64,000 nt of DNA from Rhodoferax potami (GTDB lineage Bacteria > Pseudomonadota > Gammaproteobacteria > Burkholderiales > Burkholderiaceae_C): NCBI RefSeq assembly GCF_032193805.1, contig NZ_JAVBIK010000001.1, positions 3,369,001 through 3,433,000 on the forward strand. Direction: 5' to 3'. The translations under genes were made by a program, and so were the position numbers. The first letter of the stretch is position 1. Every line of letters starts with the position of its first letter. Shown piece by piece: positions 19,473-29,414 of this stretch. The notes under the pieces were generated by a model. It ran no database searches. It was given only the letters and a program-made list of their open reading frames with translations, and was not told where the DNA came from.

Positions 19473-20213
19473 CTACAAGTGATTCCAGTATAGGTGGTCA
19501 AAGCGCCAATCGATGGGAGGCTTGGGTATGGCGGAGTCGAGGCACTGTTGAAACGTTCTTTTGTCGATCGGCCGTGCGCCCATGAAGGCCAGATGTGAGG
19601 TGACCTGCTGGCAATCAATCCATGCGACCTTGTGGTGGCGGGCAATTGCCACTAGTGCGGCCAAAGCCAGTTTGGATGCGTCGGTTCGCCTTGCAAACAT
19701 CGATTCGCCAAACACGGCGTGACCAATGCAGACGCAGTACAAGCCGCCAACCAATTCACCATCTTGCCAAGTCTCAATGCTGTGCGCGTGCCCTGCATGG
19801 TGCAAGCGGAGATATGCCGCCCGGATTTCCGGCAGTATCCATGTGCCGTTTTGTCCATCGCGAGGGGTCAAAGAGCAGGCTTCAATGACTTTTTCGAAAG
19901 AGCTGTCCACCCGGATTTCAGAACCCGGGGTGTCCCGGAAACGCCGGATGGTTTTCTTGAGTGACCTGTGGAGCCGGAACTCATCCACCCACAACGTCAT
20001 CCGTGGGTTTGTGCTCCACCAAAGTGTGGGTTGGCCTTCGCTGTACCAGGGAAAGATGCCATTAGAGTAGGCGCGGAGCAATGTCGCGGGCTCCAGATCG
20101 CCGCCGGCTGCGAGCAAGCCTGGGGCCGGCGAGTCCTCTCCCCAAGCCGCAGAGGTACTCGGAAATGATTCGCCGGGTTCCAACCATGGCAACAGGGGTG
20201 ACGATGTAGGCAT
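19473..20213 (-). CDS. aat: Leucyl/phenylalanyl-tRNA-protein transferase (Aat)
   Basis: Adds leucine or phenylalanine to proteins with N-terminal Lys or Arg, the other entry to the bacterial N-end rule. 246 residues. Family motifs are [57 protein letters not shown] (here [17 protein letters not shown]), and [19 protein letters not shown]. The chosen ATG at 20213 removes five codons that would need a TTG. It is paired with bpt downstream. The tRNA-Pro gene lies upstream on the other strand. Confidence 0.95.
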   Translation of the reverse strand: MPTSSPLLPWLEPGESFPSTSAAWGEDSPAPGLLAAGGDLEPATLLRAYSNGIFPWYSEGQPTLWWSTNPRMTLWVDEFRLHRSLKKTIRRFRDTPGSEIRVDSSFEKVIEACSLTPRDGQNGTWILPEIRAAYLRLHHAGHAHSIETWQDGELVGGLYCVCIGHAVFGESMFARRTDASKLALAALVAIARHHKVAWIDCQQVTSHLAFMGARPIDKRTFQQCLDSAIPKPPIDWRFDHLYWNHL

Positions 20214-20283
20214 GGAAGGTAGGTGCAAAAAAACGATGACGAAGCTGGAAACAGCGGTTTTATCAGGTTAGAATACCAGTTGT

Positions 20284-20360
20284 CGGGGTGTAGCGCAGCC
20301 TGGTAGCGCATCTGCTTTGGGAGCAGAGGGTCGCGAGTTCGAATCCCGCCGCCCCGACCA
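20284..20360 (+). tRNA. tRNA-Pro (anticodon UGG)
   Basis: A complete 77-base cloverleaf with the 3' CCA encoded. The acceptor arms CGGGGTG and CGCCCCG pair with one G-T. The anticodon stem TCTGC/GCAGA holds the loop TTTGGGA with TGG at 20318-20320, and the T arm has GTTCGAATC. It is separated from tRNA-Arg by 54 bases, so both are probably one transcript. Confidence 0.97.
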
Positions 20361-20414
20361 CTTTTTAAAAATCAAAGGCTCTGAAGTTTTAACGCTTTGG
20401 GGCCTTTGTTCTTT

Positions 20415-20491
20415 GTGCCCGTAGCTCAGTCGGATAGAGCAACAGCCTTCTAAGCTGTGGGTCGGGGGTTCGATCCCCTCCGGGCACGCCA
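20415..20491 (+). tRNA. tRNA-Arg (anticodon UCU)
   Basis: A complete 77-base cloverleaf with encoded CCA. Acceptor arms GTGCCCG and CGGGCAC pair perfectly; the anticodon stem ACAGC/GCTGT holds loop CTTCTAA with TCT at 20449-20451. The T arm has GTTCGATCC. It reads the rare AGA codon. It converges with murI. Confidence 0.97.
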
Positions 20492-20506
20492 AGTCGCTCT
20501 CTTTCC

Positions 20507-21313
20507 CTAAATCCTCAATTCATGTGCGGTATCTGAGATCCCAAGCCAGTGCTCAGCCGCACGGGCTAATGTTTGTGGATCGCCAGTGCTGTGGAAGTCA
20601 ATCCGGCCTGCATCGGGGGATTCTTGGGTCTGCAGAAGATCGGCTTCCGCTAGCAGTCGTCGTGTCTGGCGAGCGACCGGTGCGCCGCCTTCCAGATAGC
20701 GCACTCTGTCTCCGGTTCCCATGCGCAGCGAAGACTCGGCAAATGGGTAGTGTGTGCAGCCCAATACCAAGGTGTCCATCTCGCCAGTTTGAGTGCCAAA
20801 AGTGCCCATAGCCCTCGTAAATGTTGCGCAGGATGCTCCTGTTTTTGTAGCGTCTAATTGTTCAATGGCCAGTGCAAGTCCGGGGCAGGGTTGAAGAACA
20901 AATCGTGCTTGGCTTTGCAGGCTGGCCAGCAAACGTTGGAACTTCTCACTCTTCAGGGTGCTTGGTGTCGCCATCACCCCGATCACGCCTGTTTGGCTCG
21001 CTGCCACGGCAGGTTTGAGTGCCGGCTCAATACCGATGATGGGCAAGCCAGGGTGCTCTGCCCGGAGCACATGGATGGCTGCCGCGGTTGCAGTGTTGCA
21101 TGCTACGACCAGTGCTTTGATCTGGTGCTGACTTTGCAGCCAGCGGCTGATTGTGCCGGACCGATGGATCAGGTAATCGTCATCCCGCTCACCATAGGGC
21201 GCATGGCCACTGTCGGCGACATAGACAAACCTCTCGAGCGGCAACTCGGTCCTGAGCGCCCGCAGGACGCTCAGGCCACCCAGGCCGCTGTCAAACACCC
21301 CGATGGGGTGCAT
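20507..21313 (-). CDS. murI: Glutamate racemase
   Basis: Interconverts L- and D-glutamate to supply D-Glu for peptidoglycan. 268 residues. The N-terminal [19 protein letters not shown] is diagnostic. The two catalytic cysteines lie in [10 protein letters not shown] and in [10 protein letters not shown], and the middle has the [12 protein letters not shown] segment. I chose the ATG at 21313 because the family starts just before IGVFDSG; the open frame upstream is the shadow of the fumarase gene. It lies 19 bases after the fumarase stop on the same strand, so it may be co-transcribed with it. Confidence 0.95.
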   Translation of the reverse strand: MHPIGVFDSGLGGLSVLRALRTELPLERFVYVADSGHAPYGERDDDYLIHRSGTISRWLQSQHQIKALVVACNTATAAAIHVLRAEHPGLPIIGIEPALKPAVAASQTGVIGVMATPSTLKSEKFQRLLASLQSQARFVLQPCPGLALAIEQLDATKTGASCATFTRAMGTFGTQTGEMDTLVLGCTHYPFAESSLRMGTGDRVRYLEGGAPVARQTRRLLAEADLLQTQESPDAGRIDFHSTGDPQTLARAAEHWLGISDTAHELRI

Positions 21314-21332
21314 GCTTTCGATCGGCAATGGC

Positions 21333-22886
21333 TTAACGCGAAGTGACAGGAATGGACTTGAACTCGCCGGTAGCGATCTTCTTTTTCCACTCTTCAGGGC
21401 CTGTGATGTGAGCACTGGTGCCACCAGCGTCCACCGCCACAGTGACAGGCATGTCAACGACGTCGAACTCGTAAATCGCTTCCATGCCCATGTCTTCAAA
21501 ACCGACCACTTTGGCAGTCTTGATGGCTTTGGATACCAGGTAGGCCGCACCGCCCACCGCCATCAGGTAGGCGCTCTGGTGCTTCTTGATGGCTTCGATG
21601 GCGACGGGGCCGCGCTCTGCCTTGCCGATCATGGCAATCAGTCCGGTTTGCGCCAGCATCATCTCGGTGAATCCATCCATGCGGGTAGCGGTTGTCGGGC
21701 CGGCGGGGCCCACGGCTTCATCGCGAACCGGGTCAACGGGTCCGACGTAATAAATCACCCGGTTAGCAAAATCCACGGGCAGCTTTTCGCCCTTGGCCAG
21801 CATGCCCTGGATGCGTTTGTGCGCGGCATCACGGCCGGTGAGCATCTTGCCGTTCAACAACAAAGTTTGGCCTGGTTTCCAGCTGGCGACTTCTTCCTTC
21901 GTCAGGGTATTGAGGTCCACTTTTTTGCTGGTCTCGTAGTCAGGTGTCCAGTTGACGTTGGGCCAGAGGTCCAAGCTTGGTGGATCCAGATACACGGGGC
22001 CGCTGCCGTCCAACACAAAATGGGCGTGGCGGGTGGCGGCGCAGTTCGGGATCATAGCGACCGGTTTGCTGGCCGCGTGCGTCGGATACATCTTGATTTT
22101 GACGTCCAACACGGTGGTCAAACCGCCCAGGCCCTGTGCGCCAATGCCCAGCGCATTGACCTTCTCCATCAGCTCCAAGCGCATTTTTTCCACATTGCTG
22201 AGTTCAGCGCCGGTTGCGGCTTTGGTCTGCAGCTCATACATGTCCAAATCGTCCATCAGGCTCTCTTTTGCCATCAGGACGGCCTTTTCAGCGGTGCCGC
22301 CGATGCCGATGCCCAGCATGCCGGGCGGACACCAGCCAGCGCCCATGGTGGGAACGGTCTTCAAGACCCAGTCCACCACCGAGTCGCCGGGGTTCAGCAT
22401 GACCATTTTGCTTTTGTTCTCGGAACCGCCGCCTTTGGCTGCCACGGTCACTTCGACCGTATTGCCGGGCACGATTTCCGTGAAGATCACGGCCGGGGTG
22501 TTGTCTTTGGTGTTCTTGCGCAAAAACTCAGGGTCCGCAACCACCGAGGCGCGCAGGGTGTTGTCGGGGTGGTTGTAGCCTTGGCGCACACCTTCGTTGA
22601 TGGCGTCGTCCAAGCTCCCAGTGAAGCCTTCCCAGCGCACATCCATGCCGACTTTGAGGAACACGTTCACGATGCCGGTGTCTTGGCAAATGGGGCGGTG
22701 GCCGGTCGCGCTCATTTTGCTGTTCGTCAGGATTTGGGCAATCGCGTCTTTGGCGGCCGGGCTCTGCTCGCGCTCGTAGGCGCGGGCCAGGTGGGCGATG
22801 TAGTCGGCGGGGTGGTAGTAGCTGATGTACTGCAGCGCGGCAGACACGGATTCGATCAGGTCAGCCTGGCGGATAGAGGTGGTCAT
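21333..22886 (-). CDS. fumA: Fumarate hydratase, class I (iron-sulfur)
   Basis: Hydrates fumarate to malate in the TCA cycle using an oxygen-sensitive [4Fe-4S] cluster. 517 residues, the single-chain form. Cluster cysteines are likely those in GHRPICQDTGI, MIPNCAATRHAHF and GAGWCPPGMLG. The C-terminal beta-like domain has GRDAAHKRI and AVGPAGPTTATRMDG. The start MTTSIRQADLIESV at 22886 is chosen because 49 upstream codons show no conserved sequence. The long antisense frame across the gene is a codon-bias shadow. It is divergent from acs. Confidence 0.94.
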   Translation of the reverse strand: MTTSIRQADLIESVSAALQYISYYHPADYIAHLARAYEREQSPAAKDAIAQILTNSKMSATGHRPICQDTGIVNVFLKVGMDVRWEGFTGSLDDAINEGVRQGYNHPDNTLRASVVADPEFLRKNTKDNTPAVIFTEIVPGNTVEVTVAAKGGGSENKSKMVMLNPGDSVVDWVLKTVPTMGAGWCPPGMLGIGIGGTAEKAVLMAKESLMDDLDMYELQTKAATGAELSNVEKMRLELMEKVNALGIGAQGLGGLTTVLDVKIKMYPTHAASKPVAMIPNCAATRHAHFVLDGSGPVYLDPPSLDLWPNVNWTPDYETSKKVDLNTLTKEEVASWKPGQTLLLNGKMLTGRDAAHKRIQGMLAKGEKLPVDFANRVIYYVGPVDPVRDEAVGPAGPTTATRMDGFTEMMLAQTGLIAMIGKAERGPVAIEAIKKHQSAYLMAVGGAAYLVSKAIKTAKVVGFEDMGMEAIYEFDVVDMPVTVAVDAGGTSAHITGPEEWKKKIATGEFKSIPVTSR

Positions 22887-23054
22887 GGTCGGTCTTTTCA
22901 GAGATTGGATAGCAGTGAAGGGCAAACCCGCTGAGTTTATCGAATCACACCTGCACCAGCCTGACGGCGGGCCTTGACCGATATCAGTCAGTGATTTGTA
23001 AGTGCATGGGATAACCATGCGCGCAGTTTTCAAAAAATCCGAGGAGACAAACCT

Positions 23055-25052
23055 GTGAGCGCATCATCTTCTGCTATCGAGTCCATGTTGGTTGAAAACC
23101 GGGTGTTCCCACCCAGTGAAGCCACGGTCAAAGCGGCCCGCATCTCCGGCATGGAGGGCTACAACGCCCTTTGCGCCGAAGCCGAGAAAGATTTCGAAGG
23201 TTTCTGGGCCCGCTTGGCCAAGGAAAACGTGGTGTGGAACAAGCCTTTCACCCGCACTTTGGATGAGTCCAACGCACCGTTTTACAAATGGTTTGATGAC
23301 GGCGAGTTGAATGCGTCCGCGAACTGCCTGGACAAGCACATCGGCACCCCCACCGAAAACAAAGTAGCGGTCATTTTTGAGGCCGATGACGGTACTGTCA
23401 CCAAAACCACCTACAAAGAGCTGCTGGCACGGGTCAGCCAGTTTGCCAACGCACTCAAGGCAGACGGCATCCAAAAGGGCGACCGTGTGTTGGTGTACAT
23501 GCCTATGACACTGGAAGGCGTGATTGCAATGCAGGCCTGCGCCCGTATCGGCGCAACCCACAGCGTGGTGTTCGGCGGCTTCTCGGCCAAGGCCTTGCAA
23601 GAGCGCATCATTGACGCAGGCGCGGTGGCGGTGATCACCAGCAACTACCAGATGCGCGGCGGCAAAGAGTTGCCCTTGAAGTCCATTGTGGACGAGGGCA
23701 TTGCCATGGGTGGCTGCGAGTCCATCAAGAATGTGTACGTGTACCAGCGCACCAAAACGGCCTGCAACATGGTGGCAGGGCGCGACAAAACGTTTGATGT
23801 AGCACTTGCCGGCAAAAGCACCGACTGTGCACCGGTACCCGTGGGCGCTGAGCACCCCTTGTTCATCCTCTACACCTCGGGTTCTACCGGCAAGCCCAAG
23901 GGCGTGCAGCATTCCACAGGTGGCTATTTGCTGTGGGCCAAGCTCACCATGGATTGGACCTTTGACTTGAAGCCTGAGGATGTGTTCTGGTGCACGGCTG
24001 ATATCGGCTGGATCACGGGCCACACCTATGTGGCCTACGGCCCCTTGGCTGCTGGCGCTACCCAGATCATTTTTGAGGGTGTGCCCACTTTCCCGAACGC
24101 CGGCCGCTTCTGGCAAATGATCGAGCGCCACAAGTGCACCATCTTCTACACGGCGCCGACTGCGATCCGTTCGCTGATCAAGGCGGCTGAGAGCGATGCC
24201 TCTGTGCACCCCGACCGCTCCGACTTGTCAAGCCTGCGCATCCTCGGTTCGGTGGGTGAGCCCATCAACCCCGAAGCTTGGATGTGGTACTACAAAAACG
24301 TCGGCCACGAGAAATGCCCCATCGTGGACACCTTCTGGCAAACCGAAACCGGTGGCCACATGATGACCCCGCTGCCCGGCGCCACACCGTTGGTGCCCGG
24401 TAGCTGCACACTGCCCCTGCCTGGAATCATGGCCGCCATCGTGGATGAAGTTGGCAATGACATTGCCAATGGAACCGGTGGTATCTTGGTCGTCAAGCGC
24501 CCGTGGCCCTCCATGATCCGCACCATCTGGAATGACCCCGAGCGCTTCAAAAAGGCCTATTTCCCCGAGGAAATGGGTGGCAAGCTGTACCTTGCCGGTG
24601 ACGGTGCGGTGCGCAGTGCAGACCGTGGCTATTTCCGTATCACTGGCCGCATTGATGACGTGCTCAACGTGTCCGGCCACCGCATGGGAACCATGGAAAT
24701 TGAGTCCGCGCTCGTGTCCAAGTCCGATCTGGTCGCAGAAGCTGCGGTGGTCGGCCGGCCCGATGATTTGACGGGCGAGGCGATTTGCGCTTTTGTGGTG
24801 CTTAAGCGGGCCCGCCCCAGCGGCGACGAAGCCAAAGCGATTGCCAAAGAACTGCGCGACTGGGTTGCCAAAGAAATCGGACCTATCGCCAAGCCCAAGG
24901 ACATCCGCTTTGGTGAAAACCTGCCCAAGACCCGTTCCGGCAAGATCATGCGCCGCTTGCTGCGCTCCTTGGCCAAGGGAGAGTCCATTACCCAGGACAC
25001 CAGCACCCTGGAGAATCCAGCCATCTTGGACCAACTGGGACAGGCTTACTAA
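23055..25052 (+). CDS. acs: Acetyl-CoA synthetase (AMP-forming)
   Basis: Activates acetate to acetyl-CoA through acetyl-AMP. 665 residues with the full Acs layout: an N-terminal Acs-type lead, the P-loop [18 protein letters not shown] at about residue 275, WWQTETG-like [18 protein letters not shown], and the C-terminal hinge-lysine motif [15 protein letters not shown], whose Lys is the usual acetylation control site. It starts with GTG after GAGGAG. The 168-base gap to the divergent fumarase gene must hold both promoters. A strong terminator follows. Confidence 0.96.
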   Translation: MSASSSAIESMLVENRVFPPSEATVKAARISGMEGYNALCAEAEKDFEGFWARLAKENVVWNKPFTRTLDESNAPFYKWFDDGELNASANCLDKHIGTPTENKVAVIFEADDGTVTKTTYKELLARVSQFANALKADGIQKGDRVLVYMPMTLEGVIAMQACARIGATHSVVFGGFSAKALQERIIDAGAVAVITSNYQMRGGKELPLKSIVDEGIAMGGCESIKNVYVYQRTKTACNMVAGRDKTFDVALAGKSTDCAPVPVGAEHPLFILYTSGSTGKPKGVQHSTGGYLLWAKLTMDWTFDLKPEDVFWCTADIGWITGHTYVAYGPLAAGATQIIFEGVPTFPNAGRFWQMIERHKCTIFYTAPTAIRSLIKAAESDASVHPDRSDLSSLRILGSVGEPINPEAWMWYYKNVGHEKCPIVDTFWQTETGGHMMTPLPGATPLVPGSCTLPLPGIMAAIVDEVGNDIANGTGGILVVKRPWPSMIRTIWNDPERFKKAYFPEEMGGKLYLAGDGAVRSADRGYFRITGRIDDVLNVSGHRMGTMEIESALVSKSDLVAEAAVVGRPDDLTGEAICAFVVLKRARPSGDEAKAIAKELRDWVAKEIGPIAKPKDIRFGENLPKTRSGKIMRRLLRSLAKGESITQDTSTLENPAILDQLGQAY

Positions 25053-25100
25053 GTCAGCCTAGTTTCTCGATACGGTGGGAGCCTGTGGCGCCTGCCCATA

Positions 25101-25131
25101 AAAAAAGCCGCTGGGTCTCAGCGGCTTTTTT
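25101..25131. terminator. Bidirectional terminator after acs
   Basis: The arms AAAAAAGCCGCTG and CAGCGGCTTTTTT form a perfect 13-bp stem around GGTCT. A and T runs flank it on opposite sides, so it serves acs and the convergent cytochrome gene whose stop is 18 bases away. Confidence 0.93.
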
Positions 25132-25148
25132 CGTTGTGAGTGACCAGC

Positions 25149-25460
25149 TTAGTTCAGCGAGAGAACCCAAGCCGCCAATTTCTTGGCCTCGGCCTCACTG
25201 ACCTGCGAATTCGCTGGCATGTAAGCGGTGCCCCAGGCGCCGCTACCACCTTTCATGATCTTGGTGGCAAGCCGGTCTGCGGCGGTCTTGTCCCCCTTGT
25301 ACTTGGTGGCCACGTCTTTGAACGCAGGGCCGAGCACTTTTTTGTCCATCATGTGGCAGGTCATGCAGTTTTTGGACTTGGCCAAGCCCTGATCCGCCCA
25401 AGCGAGGGGGCTGAGCAACACCACGGAGAGCACCCAACTACGCGATAGAAAATGATTCAT
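25149..25460 (-). CDS. Small periplasmic c-type cytochrome (c-551/c-552 like)
   Basis: A 103-residue electron carrier. The start at 25460 gives a signal peptide (MNHFLSRSWVLSVVLLSPLA, cut after AWA). The mature part has a single haem site CMTCH, and the distal Met is in TAYMPANSQVSEAEAKKLA; VLGPAFKDVATKYKG is typical of the c8/c-551 class. Partners could be the cbb3 oxidase or peroxidases, but that is inference. The longer open frame upstream lacks a signal peptide at its start. Confidence 0.92.
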   Translation of the reverse strand: MNHFLSRSWVLSVVLLSPLAWADQGLAKSKNCMTCHMMDKKVLGPAFKDVATKYKGDKTAADRLATKIMKGGSGAWGTAYMPANSQVSEAEAKKLAAWVLSLN

Positions 25461-25561
25461 CTGAAGCCTCTGTTGTTTCGCTAACATCTCTACAACGGGA
25501 TTGTAGTAACGCAGGTTGACCCCCCCAACAGAAACAGGGGCAACACATTGGAGCAAATACT

Positions 25562-25807
25562 ATGTATTTTCTGGGTTTGGGTTTGATTCTGCTGGCCATG
25601 AAATACCTGCTGATCGAGCCGGTAGCCGCGTGGGCTTGGTGGCAGGTTCTGGTGCCCTTTGCACTGGCAATTGCCTGGTGGGCGTGGGCGGACAGTTCCG
25701 GTTACACCAAACGCAAGGCCATGGACAAGGAAAATGCCCGCAAACAGGCCCGCATAGACCGCCAGCGGGAAGCCATGGGGCTGCAGGGGTCTAAAAAACG
25801 TCGTTGA
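25562..25807 (+). CDS. Small Trp-rich membrane protein (TIGR04438 type)
   Basis: An 81-residue protein with two hydrophobic segments ([15 protein letters not shown] and [17 protein letters not shown]) rich in Trp, followed by a basic helical tail ([21 protein letters not shown]). It fits the small Trp-rich family TIGR04438, found in Burkholderiales; function unknown. It is divergent from the cytochrome gene and lies 61 bases before ilvD, possibly on the same transcript. Confidence 0.8.
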   Translation: MYFLGLGLILLAMKYLLIEPVAAWAWWQVLVPFALAIAWWAWADSSGYTKRKAMDKENARKQARIDRQREAMGLQGSKKRR

Positions 25808-25868
25808 GGGGCTGGAGGATAATCTCTGGCGCCCCCAATTCTGTTCAACCGAATATCTATTTCACACC

Positions 25869-27725
25869 ATGCCAGCTTACCGTTCCAAGACCTCCACTGC
25901 CGGCCGCAACATGGCCGGTGCACGCTCTTTGTGGCGCGCGACCGGCATGAAGGATGCTGACTTCAGCAAGCCCATCATCGCCGTAGTGAATTCGTTCACC
26001 CAGTTCGTGCCGGGCCACGTGCACCTCAAAGACTTGGGTCAATTGGTCGCGCGCGAGATCGAGGCTGCGGGCGGTGTTGCCAAAGAATTCAATACGATTG
26101 CCGTGGACGACGGTATCGCCATGGGCCATGACGGCATGTTGTATTCGCTGCCTAGTCGCGACATCATTGCGGACAGCGTGGAGTACATGGTTAACGCGCA
26201 CTGCGCCGATGCCATGGTGTGTATCTCCAACTGCGACAAGATCACTCCCGGCATGTTGATGGCCGCCATGCGCCTGAACATTCCGGTGGTGTTTGTGTCC
26301 GGCGGCCCGATGGAGGCCGGCAAGGTCAAGTTGCTCAACCCCACGACCCAGAAAATAGAATTCCGAAAGCTCGACTTGGTCGATGCCATGGTCATGGCCG
26401 CAGACAACAAGGTCAGTGATGCGGATGTTGCAGAAGTCGAGCGCTCTGCCTGCCCCACTTGCGGCTCTTGCTCAGGCATGTTCACCGCCAACTCCATGAA
26501 CTGCCTGACCGAAGCTTTGGGCTTGTCTTTGCCCGGTAACGGTACCGTGCTGGCGACCCACGCCGACCGCGAGCAATTGTTTAAGCGCGCGGGTCACCTG
26601 GTGGTGGAGCTCTGCAAGCGTTACTACGAAGAAGAGGACAGCAGCATCCTGCCGCGTTCTATGGGCTTCAAGGCCTTCGAGAACGCGATGGCGCTGGACA
26701 TTGCCATGGGTGGCTCCACCAACACCATCTTGCACATTCTGGCCATTGCCCAGGAAGCCGAAATCGACTTCACCATGGCCGATATCGATCGCATGTCCAA
26801 GATCGTGCCGCAGCTGTGCAAAGTGGCTCCGAACACGGACAAGTACCACATTGAAGACGTGCACCGCGCAGGCGGCATCATGGGCATTCTGGGTGAGCTG
26901 GACCGCGCAGGCCGTTTGCACACCGACTTGGCCACTGTGCACAGCAAAACCATGAAGGACGCGCTCGACCAGTGGGATATTGCCCGCAACCCGTCGGACG
27001 CGGTCAAGACCTTTTACAAGGCTGGCCCCGGAGGCATTCCCACCCAGGTGGCGTTCAGCCAGGCCGCCCGTTGGCCGAGCCTCGACACCGACCGCGCTGC
27101 AGGCTGCATCCGCTCTGTGGAGCACGCCTTCAGCAAAGAAGGCGGTTTGGCGGTGTTGGTTGGCAATATTGCGCTCAACGGTTGTGTCGTCAAAACCGCG
27201 GGTGTGGATGACAGCTTGCTGGTGTTTGAAGGCCCTGCCCACGTGGTGGAGTCGCAAGACGAAGCGGTCGCCAATATTTTGGCCGACAAGGTGGTGGCGG
27301 GTGACGTCGTCATCGTGCGCTACGAAGGCCCCAAGGGCGGTCCCGGTATGCAGGAGATGCTGTACCCCACCAGCTATATCAAGTCCAAAGGCCTGGGCAA
27401 GGCCTGTGCGCTGTTGACCGATGGCCGCTTCTCCGGCGGTACCTCAGGTCTGTCCATCGGCCACGCTTCGCCTGAAGCGGCTGCGGGTGGTGCTATCGGC
27501 CTGGTTCGCAATGGCGACCGCATCCGCATCGACATCCCCAATCGCTCGATCAACGTGCTGGTGTCGGATGAAGAGTTGGCAGCCCGCCGCGTGGAGCAGG
27601 ACAAGCTGGGCTGGAAGCCTGCCCAACCACGCCCCCGCAAGGTGACTGCTGCTCTCAAGGCCTACGCCAAGCTGGTCATGTCTGCGGACAAGGGCGCGGT
27701 GCGCGACCTCTCTTTGCTCGATTAA
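25869..27725 (+). CDS. ilvD: Dihydroxy-acid dehydratase
   Basis: Dehydrates dihydroxyisovalerate and its methyl analogue to 2-oxo acids, the third common step in valine, leucine and isoleucine synthesis. 618 residues. Iron-sulfur cysteines are in [14 protein letters not shown] and [17 protein letters not shown], with further signatures [15 protein letters not shown] and [21 protein letters not shown]. It is separate from ilvBNC by 11 kb. The start [19 protein letters not shown] is typical of the long bacterial form. Confidence 0.96.
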   Translation: MPAYRSKTSTAGRNMAGARSLWRATGMKDADFSKPIIAVVNSFTQFVPGHVHLKDLGQLVAREIEAAGGVAKEFNTIAVDDGIAMGHDGMLYSLPSRDIIADSVEYMVNAHCADAMVCISNCDKITPGMLMAAMRLNIPVVFVSGGPMEAGKVKLLNPTTQKIEFRKLDLVDAMVMAADNKVSDADVAEVERSACPTCGSCSGMFTANSMNCLTEALGLSLPGNGTVLATHADREQLFKRAGHLVVELCKRYYEEEDSSILPRSMGFKAFENAMALDIAMGGSTNTILHILAIAQEAEIDFTMADIDRMSKIVPQLCKVAPNTDKYHIEDVHRAGGIMGILGELDRAGRLHTDLATVHSKTMKDALDQWDIARNPSDAVKTFYKAGPGGIPTQVAFSQAARWPSLDTDRAAGCIRSVEHAFSKEGGLAVLVGNIALNGCVVKTAGVDDSLLVFEGPAHVVESQDEAVANILADKVVAGDVVIVRYEGPKGGPGMQEMLYPTSYIKSKGLGKACALLTDGRFSGGTSGLSIGHASPEAAAGGAIGLVRNGDRIRIDIPNRSINVLVSDEELAARRVEQDKLGWKPAQPRPRKVTAALKAYAKLVMSADKGAVRDLSLLD

Positions 27726-27777
27726 GCAGCCCACACGCCGGGGCAGACGGCTGCGCCGGTGTGCTTATTAGGTTCTC

Positions 27778-28578
27778 ATGCTGATTCATCCTCAAATTGA
27801 CCCGATTGCGCTGCAATTGGGCCCGGTCGCTGTGCATTGGTACGGCCTGACCTACCTCGTCGCTTTCGGGCTGTTCCTGTTTTTGGGCGCGCGCAGGTTG
27901 CGTCAGCCTGCATTCGCGGCAGGGCAGGGTGCCTGGTCGTTCAAGGACATTGAGGACATTTTGTTCCTCGGTGTCATGGGCGTGGTGCTCGGTGGGCGCA
28001 TAGGCTACTGCCTGTTCTACAAGCCGGGCTACTACGCCAGTCATCCGCTGGAAGTCTTGTACGTCTGGCAAGGCGGCATGAGTTTCCATGGTGGCATGCT
28101 TGGTGTGATCGGCTCCATGTTGTGGTTTGCCCATTCACGCAAAAAGTCGTTCTGGCAAGTCGCAGATCTGGTGGCTCCCTGTGTACCCACCGGGCTGGCC
28201 TCGGGGCGGGTCGGCAACTTCATTAACGGTGAGTTGTGGGGGCGGGTGGCGGACCCCTCGTTGCCATGGGGAATGGTGTTCCGCGATGGGGGGCCGCTGC
28301 CGCGCCATCCATCGCAGATTTATCAGTTCCTGCTGGAGGGGCTGCTGCTCTTCGTGTTGCTCTGGTGGTATGCCAGCAAGCCGCGCAAGCAAGGGCAGGT
28401 GGCGGCGGCGTTTTTGTTAGGCTATGGCATGTTCCGTTTCATTGCCGAGTTCTTTCGCGAGCCGGATGCCCACCTCGGTTTGCTAAGCCTGGGCATGAGC
28501 ATGGGGCAGTGGCTCTGTGTGCCGATGATTCTGGGTGGCGCAGCTTTGTGGCTTTGGGCAGATCGCCGCAAAGCCTGA
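27778..28578 (+). CDS. lgt: Prolipoprotein diacylglyceryl transferase
   Basis: Transfers diacylglycerol from phosphatidylglycerol to the lipobox Cys of prolipoproteins, the first step of lipoprotein maturation, in the inner membrane. 266 residues with about seven membrane segments. The signature [13 protein letters not shown] is intact, and conserved [11 protein letters not shown] near the start and [10 protein letters not shown] supply the essential His/Tyr residues known for the family. It lies 52 bases after ilvD and is followed by a terminator. Confidence 0.95.
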   Translation: MLIHPQIDPIALQLGPVAVHWYGLTYLVAFGLFLFLGARRLRQPAFAAGQGAWSFKDIEDILFLGVMGVVLGGRIGYCLFYKPGYYASHPLEVLYVWQGGMSFHGGMLGVIGSMLWFAHSRKKSFWQVADLVAPCVPTGLASGRVGNFINGELWGRVADPSLPWGMVFRDGGPLPRHPSQIYQFLLEGLLLFVLLWWYASKPRKQGQVAAAFLLGYGMFRFIAEFFREPDAHLGLLSLGMSMGQWLCVPMILGGAALWLWADRRKA

Positions 28579-28623
28579 TCTCACGGTCTACTGACTAAAT
28601 CACCCCACCAAGGCACTCCACTT

Positions 28624-28659
28624 AAGCACCCCACGGGTAAGTACCGGGGGTGCTTTTTT
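28624..28659 (+). terminator. Rho-independent terminator after lgt
   Basis: AAGCACCCC and GGGGTGCTT form the base of a stem that extends through ACGG/CCG, followed by six T residues. It isolates the ilvD-lgt unit from the malonate operon. Confidence 0.85.
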
Positions 28660-28673
28660 GTTTTGCGCTCTAT

Positions 28674-28707
28674 GATTTTCCGTAATTACCGGTAATTACG
28701 GAAAATC
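28674..28707. promoter_or_regulatory. Perfect 34-bp palindrome, candidate operator of the malonate operon
   Basis: The site is perfectly self-complementary: each 17-base arm reads GATTTTCCGTAATTACC. It begins 15 bases after the terminator T-run and ends 38 bases before the chosen start of the GntR gene. A palindrome of this length and position is best explained as the operator of that regulator, used for autoregulation of the whole operon. The inner TAATTACCGGTAATTA may be the core. Confidence 0.75.
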
Positions 28708-28745
28708 ACCGACATTGGAAATGTTCCTCAGGAGTGTGTCTAGCG

Positions 28746-29414
28746 ATGCGTGCTGTTCCCAATTCCTTGCATGACGACGTAGCCGACCGGCTGCGGCATC
28801 GCATTTTTGAAGGGGCATTGCCGGCGGGCGCTTATGTGGATGAGGTTGCACTCTGCACCGAATGGTCCATCTCACGCACGCCCTTGCGGGAGGCGCTCAA
28901 GGTGCTGGCTGCCGAAGGGCTGATCCGCCACGAGCCGCGGCGCGGAAGTTTTGTCAGCGAGGTCACCGAGCGGGACCTGGACGATATTTTTCCGGTCATT
29001 GCCTTGCTGGAAGGCCGCTGCGCCTTCGAGGCGGCGCGCAAGGCCACAGCGGCAGACTTGGCAGCCCTCGAGGCACTGCACCTGAATTTGCAGGCGCATG
29101 CTGCGGCAGGGCGCATCCCCGACTACTACGCTACCAACTACACGATCCACGAGGCCATCATCACCCTTGCGGACAACCGGTGGCTGGCCCAGTCGATCGC
29201 GGATCTTCGAAAAATTCTCAAGCTCGCGCGCTTGCAGCAGTTGCGTGCTCCCGGGCGCTTGGAGCAAAGCCTTAGTGAGCACCTTGCTGTGTTTGCCGCC
29301 ATCCGCGCAGGGGACGCAGAGGCCGCCGATGCAGCCATGCGCAACCACTTGCTGCGCCAGCGTGAAGCTTTGCGGGAATTGGCCCATTACGGAAAGAGCA
29401 GGTTATTGGCATGA
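28746..29414 (+). CDS. GntR-family regulator (FCD/FadR subgroup) of malonate genes
   Basis: A 222-residue regulator. The N-terminal winged helix (about 5-70) has LHDDVADRLRHRIFEGALPAG-type sequence and the recognition helix in WSISRTPLREALKVL. The all-helical FCD domain (about 80-215) provides an effector pocket, with metal-ligand type residues in NYTIHEAI and SEHLAVFAAI. The ATG at 28746 is preferred over a GTG four codons upstream because GGAG lies before it. It overlaps the decarboxylase gene by 4 bases (ATGA). By context it would sense malonate or malonyl-CoA, like MatR of rhizobia; this is inference. Confidence 0.9.
   Translation: MRAVPNSLHDDVADRLRHRIFEGALPAGAYVDEVALCTEWSISRTPLREALKVLAAEGLIRHEPRRGSFVSEVTERDLDDIFPVIALLEGRCAFEAARKATAADLAALEALHLNLQAHAAAGRIPDYYATNYTIHEAIITLADNRWLAQSIADLRKILKLARLQQLRAPGRLEQSLSEHLAVFAAIRAGDAEAADAAMRNHLLRQREALRELAHYGKSRLLA

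Noticed and set aside
21303..22934. 543-residue antisense frame across the fumarase gene
   Set aside because: It is the codon-bias shadow of a conserved GC-rich gene on the other strand; its translation is low in motif content and rich in His/Gly as expected for antisense.
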